From positions 124,001 through 188,000 of the forward strand of contig NZ_KE384490.1 of NCBI RefSeq assembly GCF_000426045.1: 64,000 nucleotides of DNA. The letters are read 5' to 3'. Below, one piece after another: positions 59,583 through 64,000 of the stretch. Below the pieces are notes generated by a model. That model was given only the letters and a program-made list of their open reading frames with translations, had not been told where the DNA came from and did no database searches. The stretch comes from Marmoricola sp. URHB0036. Its GTDB lineage: Bacteria > Actinomycetota > Actinomycetes > Propionibacteriales > Nocardioidaceae. The translations under genes were made by a program, and so were the position numbers. Positions within the stretch are counted from its first letter, which is position 1, and each line of letters starts with the position of its first letter.

Positions 59583-60239
59583 GTGATCAGGGTCCTCATC
59601 GCCGACGACCAGGAGCTCGTGCGCACCGGATTCCGGGTGATCCTGGAGGCGGAGGGCGACATCGAGGTCATCGCCGAGGCCGAGAACGGCCACGAGGCCG
59701 TCCGTCAGGCGGCCCTCGCGAAGCCCGAGGTCGTGCTGATGGACATCCGGATGCCCGAGCTCGACGGCCTCGCCGCCACCGAGCAGATCCTGCGCCAGCA
59801 GGACCCGCCGACGATCGTGGTGCTCACGACGTTCGACCAGAACGAGTACATCTATCGGGCACTCCGCGCCGGCGCGGCCGGGTTCCTGCTCAAGGACGCG
59901 CCGTCCTCGCGCCTGATCGCCGCCGTCCGGGCCGCCGCCACCGGCGACTCGCTCATCGAGCCGTCGATCACGCAGCGGCTGGTCGAGCGGTTCGCCGAAC
60001 CGGCGGTCGCCCCCGGCATCCCGGACCAGCTGGCGCAGCTGACCGAGCGCGAGCTCGACGTGCTGCGGCTGATCACCCGAGGTCTCTCCAACGCCGAGAT
60101 CGCGGCCGAGATGGTGGTGGCCGAGACGACCGTGAAGACGCACGTCGCGCGCATCCTCGCCAAGCTGGGGGTGCGCGACCGCGTCCAGGCAGTCGTGGTC
60201 GCCTACGAGACCGGGTTCGTGGGCCGCAACGGCGCCTGA
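59583..60239 (+). CDS. LuxR/NarL-type response regulator
   Basis: This 218-residue regulator has an intact receiver (IADDQ, phospho-acceptor Asp in VVLMDIRMPE, Thr in VLTTFDQNE and Lys in FLLKDAP) and a LuxR HTH (LTERELDVLRLITRGLSNAE, then VVAETTVKTHVARILAKLGV). It is divergent from the sensor run, across 155 bp, and is the natural partner of the canonical kinase. The GTG start fits; an in-frame ATG 69 bp upstream adds residues unlike a receiver. Its 3' end overlaps the next, convergent gene by 37 bp. Confidence 0.92.
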   Translation: MIRVLIADDQELVRTGFRVILEAEGDIEVIAEAENGHEAVRQAALAKPEVVLMDIRMPELDGLAATEQILRQQDPPTIVVLTTFDQNEYIYRALRAGAAGFLLKDAPSSRLIAAVRAAATGDSLIEPSITQRLVERFAEPAVAPGIPDQLAQLTERELDVLRLITRGLSNAEIAAEMVVAETTVKTHVARILAKLGVRDRVQAVVVAYETGFVGRNGA

Positions 60240-61222
60240 TCGTGCAGCCGCCGCTGGCGGGTCCAGGCCACCACCACCAGGACGAACGCGCCGATCCCGA
60301 ACACGACGGCGCCGATGAGCGTCTCCTGTCCGCCGGTGCCGGCCTCGGCTGCCTGGGAGGGTCCGAACCAGAGCGCGTGGGTCGCCGCGGCGCCGGCCGC
60401 CAGCGCCACCCGGTGACGACCGTTCCAGCCGTGGCGTCGGGACCAGTGCAGGAGGAGCGCGACCGACACCCCGCCGGCCAGCAGGAAGGCGATGACCTGT
60501 GCTCCCACGGCAGCCGCGCCGTCCAGCGGCAGGTCGGTGCTCAGCCAGTAACCGCTGGTGACCGCGAACGCCGTCAGGGCGACCAGGATCGGCGAGGGAG
60601 GGTCGCCCTCGACCGGTGACACCAACGGCTGGCGGACGAACAGTCCTGCGAGCACCAGGGCCGCGATGGCCGCGGCGGACACCAGGAACTGCGCGGACGA
60701 GCCCATGAAGCGCAGCTCGTCGGCCTGGGCCCAGCCGAGGAGGACGCAGCCCAGGGCGAACACCACCACGGTCGCGACGTACCCGAACCGGCGCAGCCAC
60801 GGTTCGGTGGGCATCGGGTCGAACGCCTCGACCAGCGCGATCGGTACGCAGATGCTCCAGACGGTGTGCAGGGCCAGGCTCCACAGCACGAGAGTGCCGC
60901 TGATGCCGAGGCCGGGGATCTCGGCGTACCCCGCGAACGAGTCGAGCCCGAGGTACCCGGGGTTGAAGACCATCTGGTCGACCGGCCCCTCCTCGATCAG
61001 CGCGTACGCCGCTGCGAACAGCACGATCGTCGGCCAGCCCCGGCCGAGCCGACGGGCGGTCTCGCGGACGAGCAGCGCCCCACCGCCGTACAACGGGGCC
61101 AGCACGAGGACCGATGCGTACTGCGAGATCGGGATGTTGCCGAGGAGGAACTCACCCACCGTCGGAGCCAGCAGCACCAGCCCGATGGCCATCGCGATCC
61201 GATGTCTGCCCGGGGTGGTCAC
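60203..61222 (-). CDS. multi-pass membrane protein of unknown function
   Basis: This 339-residue protein has about ten hydrophobic helices and few polar loops. One loop contains the acidic run ALIEEGPVDQMVFNPGYLGL. I do not recognise the family. The GTG start (VTTPGRHRIAMAIG) is placed directly before the first helix. It is convergent with the regulator gene, overlapping by 37 bp. Confidence 0.7.
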   Translation of the reverse strand: MTTPGRHRIAMAIGLVLLAPTVGEFLLGNIPISQYASVLVLAPLYGGGALLVRETARRLGRGWPTIVLFAAAYALIEEGPVDQMVFNPGYLGLDSFAGYAEIPGLGISGTLVLWSLALHTVWSICVPIALVEAFDPMPTEPWLRRFGYVATVVVFALGCVLLGWAQADELRFMGSSAQFLVSAAAIAALVLAGLFVRQPLVSPVEGDPPSPILVALTAFAVTSGYWLSTDLPLDGAAAVGAQVIAFLLAGGVSVALLLHWSRRHGWNGRHRVALAAGAAATHALWFGPSQAAEAGTGGQETLIGAVVFGIGAFVLVVVAWTRQRRLHDQAPLRPTNPVS

Positions 61223-61332
61223 CCGGGCATCGTAGGCAGTTCGCGGACCGGTGCACCCCACCCGACCGAAACCCACTTGAGCCGCGGCGCGGGGGCGTAG
61301 TACCCAGGGAGGCCCGCCGAAGGAGGCCACCC

Positions 61333-61926
61333 GTGCCGTTCACCGATGCGACCGAACCCGATCCCCCGGAGCTGAAGGCCGATCAGTTCACCCTGCGCCC
61401 GATCGTCGTCGGCGACACGGAGCGGGACTACGCCGCCGTGATGGAGACGCGGGAGCAGCTGCGGCTGTGGCAGCAGTCGACGTGGCCCGAGGAAGACTTC
61501 ACCGTCGAGGACAACCGCACGGACCTCGTCGACCTCGAGGAACGCCATGCCGCACATCGCGCGTTCACCTACACCGTGCTCAGCCCGGACGGCAGCACGT
61601 GCCTGGGCTGCGTCTACGTCTTTCCCACGAGCGCCACCTTCCTCACGAAGTGCACGGTGGTTCCCGTGGGGGAGGACACATGGGAGGACGTGGAGGCCGT
61701 CGTGTTCTTCTGGGTCCGACTGCCCCAGACGGAGCTGGGCATGGACGCGCAGCTGCTGTCCGCGCTCCGTGCCTGGTTCAGGAGCGAGTGGGGGCTCGAG
61801 CGGACCGTCTACGTCACCAGTGAGCCGTTCACCCAGCAGGTGGACCTCATCAGCGGCACCGAGCTGACCCTGAAGTTCGAGCTGCTCGAGCCCGGCGCGC
61901 CAGGGAAGCGCCTGGCCTTCGGCTGA
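61333..61926 (+). CDS. GNAT-like acetyltransferase
   Basis: This is a 197-residue protein with a GNAT-like layout: a FTLRPIVVGDTERDYAAVME start, a beta-strand pair ending LGCVYVFPTSATF, and a later WVRLPQTELGMDAQLLSALR helix. The Arg/Gln-x-x-Gly-x-Gly/Ala acetyl-CoA loop is not clearly recognisable, so the call rests on overall pattern. GTG is 6 bp after AGGAGG. No operon partner. Confidence 0.65.
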   Translation: MPFTDATEPDPPELKADQFTLRPIVVGDTERDYAAVMETREQLRLWQQSTWPEEDFTVEDNRTDLVDLEERHAAHRAFTYTVLSPDGSTCLGCVYVFPTSATFLTKCTVVPVGEDTWEDVEAVVFFWVRLPQTELGMDAQLLSALRAWFRSEWGLERTVYVTSEPFTQQVDLISGTELTLKFELLEPGAPGKRLAFG

Positions 61927-61954
61927 CCTGCGCTGCCTGGGTTCGACTGGCGAG

Positions 61955-62395
61955 TCAGCCGATCTGCTCGAACAGCGACACGATGATGCCGTCCGGCCCA
62001 CGCACGTAGGCCATCCGCACGCTGTTCTCGTACTCGCCGATGCCGCCGACGAGCCCATACCCGTCCGCAGCCACTGCAGCGACTGCCGCGTCGAGGTCGC
62101 CGACCTCGAAGGACACGTTGCGCAGTCCGAGCTCGTTGGCCATCGCCGTGGGCGACCCGGGCTCGTGGTCGGGCGTCACGAAGCTCGCGAGCTCGAGCCC
62201 GGACCCTCCGTCGGGTGACCGCAACATCGCGATCTCGCAGTGCGCGCCGGGGATGGCGCAGACGGTCTCGACGAACTCGCCCTCCACGGATCCGGTGCCT
62301 TCGACCTCGAGACCCAGTCCGACGAAGAACGCCGTTGCTGTCTCGAGGTCCGCGACGGTGATGCCGATGTGGTCGAAGCGTCGTACGTGTGCCAT
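61955..62395 (-). CDS. VOC-family (glyoxalase-like) protein
   Basis: This 146-residue protein is of the vicinal oxygen chelate fold. Two repeated beta-alpha-beta-beta-beta motifs begin FDHIGITVADLETATAFFVG and LRNVSFEVGDLDAAVAAVAA, with the metal-ligand His in FDHIG and Glu in VSLFEQIG. Substrate unknown (glyoxalase, bleomycin resistance or dioxygenase relatives). The ATG at 62395 is chosen; one at 62404 is crowded against the ribosome site. Confidence 0.88.
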   Translation of the reverse strand: MAHVRRFDHIGITVADLETATAFFVGLGLEVEGTGSVEGEFVETVCAIPGAHCEIAMLRSPDGGSGLELASFVTPDHEPGSPTAMANELGLRNVSFEVGDLDAAVAAVAADGYGLVGGIGEYENSVRMAYVRGPDGIIVSLFEQIG

Positions 62396-62457
62396 GGGAT
62401 CCATCCTCTGGTTGTTGTCGTGCCGGTTCGGTGCTGGAGTGCAGACAGATGCGGCGC

Positions 62458-62958
62458 TCAGCCGTGTTGGCGTTCCTGCCGCCGTCGGACCAGTTCCTCG
62501 ACCGCGCTCGGCAGCGTCGTCTCGAAGTCGATCAGCTTCACCCAGGTCGGGGTCACGACGATCCGGACCATGCCATCGGCGTAGAGCGACCGCACCTCCA
62601 CCTCCCACTCGACCCGCTGCTCTGGGGTCATCTCATAGGAGCTGGTCGTCTGCAGATACTCCTCCGGGATGCCATCGACGTAGTCCAGCTCGGCCCGGCC
62701 GCGGATGAGCAGGATCTTCGGCGGGTGCACCTCGGTGTCGATCGTCAGTGCAACCGTCGGGTTGGTGCGCAGGCCGGCGAGCTTCGGCGCGTTCTTCGCC
62801 GTGCACATGACGATCTCCGAGCCGTTCCACGCGAACGCGACCGGGACGTTGCGGGGTGTCCCGTCCTTGGCGACGTACGCCAGGCGGGTCAGGTCGCGGG
62901 CCAGCAGCTCCCTGCTGATCGGTCTGTTCAGAACCTCGCTGATCTCGTTCAGTTGCAT
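62458..62958 (-). CDS. pyridoxamine-phosphate-oxidase-like protein
   Basis: This 166-residue protein has a PPOX-type split-barrel fold: LTRLAYVAKDGTPRNVPVAF, EIVMCTAKNAPKLAGLRTNP, VALTIDTEVHPPKILLIRGR and TPTWVKLIDFE. It is similar to F420- or FMN-binding actinobacterial oxidoreductases of this fold. AGGAG lies 7 bp before the ATG. It is upstream of the VOC gene in the same orientation. Confidence 0.85.
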   Translation of the reverse strand: MQLNEISEVLNRPISRELLARDLTRLAYVAKDGTPRNVPVAFAWNGSEIVMCTAKNAPKLAGLRTNPTVALTIDTEVHPPKILLIRGRAELDYVDGIPEEYLQTTSSYEMTPEQRVEWEVEVRSLYADGMVRIVVTPTWVKLIDFETTLPSAVEELVRRRQERQHG

Positions 62959-63005
62959 CGTCAGCTCCTTCATCGTCGGTAGGGCGGATCGTGCTGGTCG
63001 GGTCG

Positions 63006-64000
63006 TCAGCTGAACTGCTCGCGCGGCCCGTCGCGGCCCCCGGTGAAGCTGGGACGGAGCCAGTGCCACGTTCTCGACCTGACCGGGTCTGCCGATGTCT
63101 CGACGTGGGGTGGTGGCTGGGTGGCTCGGGTCAGCGGGCGGGTGAGAGCTCCGGACACGAGGAGGGAGACGATGGCGAGCACGGCGACTGCGTACCCGAC
63201 GTCGATCACCTCGGCCACGGCCCCCGCCACGAGAGCACCGAGTCCCTGGCAGGTGGCTCGGGCAGCGGACTCGGCGCCGAGCACCTGTCCGGACAGGTCA
63301 GACGGGGTGAGCTGCACCAGCAGCTCCTGCTGTGCGAGCGTCGCGGCGTACCCGAGAGACGCGCAGCCCGCCAGGAGTGCTGCCATCGGCGTGCCCGGGT
63401 GCAGGACGAAGAAGAGGAACGGCAGCGCCAGCCACCAGCGCAGCCACCGGGCCGATGCCCGTCTCTGCGTGGCGTCGAGGACTCGCCCCACCAGCACGTC
63501 CCCCACGAGCATCCCGGTCGCCCCGGCGAGGAAGAGTGCCGCGGCTGCGTCGCCGGCGTACGGCACGAACAGCGCCTCGCACCCCGCGACAAGTCCGTTG
63601 GGAACGGTCAGCGCGAGCATGAGCGGCCGCGTGGACGGGAGCGCCAACAGAAGCCGGTTGCCGCTCCAGGTCTCGCGGAGCCCGATCCGTCCGGTGCGGC
63701 GTGGGCGACGGTCCCGGACTCCGATCCACGTGATCGGGACCGCCGAGGCGGCCAGCGCGGCTGCGACCCAGAGCACCTGGTCCGCGGTCAGGACGTGGAG
63801 CAGCAACCCCCCGACGGCGAAGCCGAGCACCTGCGTCACGCCGACGGAGACGTTCATCGACGAACGCGCCAGTGCGTACTGGCCACGTGGCAGCACCTCC
63901 GCTAGGAGACCCCACCGGACGCCGCTGCTGATGGACATCACGAAGGCCGCCGCGAGCGCCACAAGCAGGCGGGTCCACGGAGCGAGCGGCAGTGCCGCCT
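63006..64000 (-). CDS. MFS transporter, 5' end outside window
   Basis: At least 318 residues of a multi-helix MFS-like permease are encoded here, with about ten helices visible. The reading frame is open to the right edge, and hydrophobic sequence continues past an in-frame GTG at 63962, so the true start is probably beyond 64000. Recognisable segments are GVTQVLGFAVGGLLLHVLT, GYAATLAQQELLVQLTPSDL and SGQVLGAESAARATCQGLGA, similar to MFS efflux proteins that shuffle with DUF894/ENTS-like families. Substrate unknown. Confidence 0.75.
   Translation of the reverse strand, partial: AALPLAPWTRLLVALAAAFVMSISSGVRWGLLAEVLPRGQYALARSSMNVSVGVTQVLGFAVGGLLLHVLTADQVLWVAAALAASAVPITWIGVRDRRPRRTGRIGLRETWSGNRLLLALPSTRPLMLALTVPNGLVAGCEALFVPYAGDAAAALFLAGATGMLVGDVLVGRVLDATQRRASARWLRWWLALPFLFFVLHPGTPMAALLAGCASLGYAATLAQQELLVQLTPSDLSGQVLGAESAARATCQGLGALVAGAVAEVIDVGYAVAVLAIVSLLVSGALTRPLTRATQPPPHVETSADPVRSRTWHWLRPSFTGGRDGPREQFS

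Noticed and set aside
1-64000. tRNA, rRNA or insertion-sequence genes
   Set aside because: No cloverleaf with GGTTCGANTCC-type T-loop outside coding sequence, no rRNA sequence, no transposase motif and no target-site duplication were found by eye.

Overview
The window is very GC-rich, gene-dense and written in actinobacterial style: many GTG starts, 4-bp ATGA/GTGA operon overlaps, AGGAG-type ribosome sites, LuxR-type response regulators and IdeR-like and PHO-box-like operators. Gene content (Entner-Doudoroff operon, steroid-type DUF35/thiolase pair, glycolate operon, Bfd/Bfr) fits a Nocardioides-like member of the Propionibacteriales. That placement is inference from gene content. No rRNA, tRNA, CRISPR array, insertion sequence or prophage was seen. 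Nearly all genes look intact; the MFS gene at the right edge runs off the window and the first gene may be cut at its start.

Layout. 0-6.8 kb: an Entner-Doudoroff operon (zwf-edd-eda) divergent from a ROK-family regulator, followed by a DapB-like oxidoreductase preceded by a KstR-like operator. 6.8-12 kb: a YtrA-type GntR repressor with its ABC exporter, an M20 amidohydrolase, a haloalkane dehalogenase and a LuxR-type response regulator. 12-24 kb: signal transduction genes (a PAS histidine kinase, a receiver, a canonical and a degenerate HisKA_3 kinase, a MacB-like ABC transporter, a second PAS kinase). 24-33.3 kb: an IclR regulator divergent from glcB-glcG-glcD-glcE-glcF-lldP, which would import glycolate or lactate, oxidise glycolate to glyoxylate and condense it with acetyl-CoA to malate. 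33.3-38.7 kb: REP-like palindromes, an MBL hydrolase, a HerA-like ATPase, a holin-domain/phosphatase fusion with PHO-box-like repeats, and an IdeR-boxed bfd-bfr pair.

38.7-47 kb: a hotdog thioesterase, a sigma factor preceded by a long hairpin and overlapping a Gly/Pro/Lys-rich membrane protein, a FAD-Rieske oxidoreductase, a tightly overlapped cyclase-ankyrin-NYN operon, and a DUF35/thiolase pair with a second KstR-like operator. 47-56.6 kb: a YchJ protein, an MHS-type transporter, a ParB-like protein, a lipoprotein, a MoxR/VWA pair, a BrkB membrane protein and a DUF1905 protein. 56.6-60.2 kb: a second sensor cluster with a canonical HisKA_3 kinase, a degenerate kinase lacking the phospho-accepting His, a free-standing copy of the degenerate kinase's membrane domain, and a divergent LuxR-type regulator. 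60.2-64 kb: a membrane protein, a GNAT protein, a VOC protein, a PPOX-type protein and a truncated MFS transporter.

The most promising candidates for undescribed biology are: (i) two independent loci that each pair a canonical HisKA_3 kinase with an adjacent kinase lacking the phospho-accepting His; (ii) the cyclase-ankyrin-NYN operon; (iii) the sigma-factor unit with its 5' hairpin and low-complexity partner; and (iv) a holin-phosphatase fusion apparently under phosphate control.
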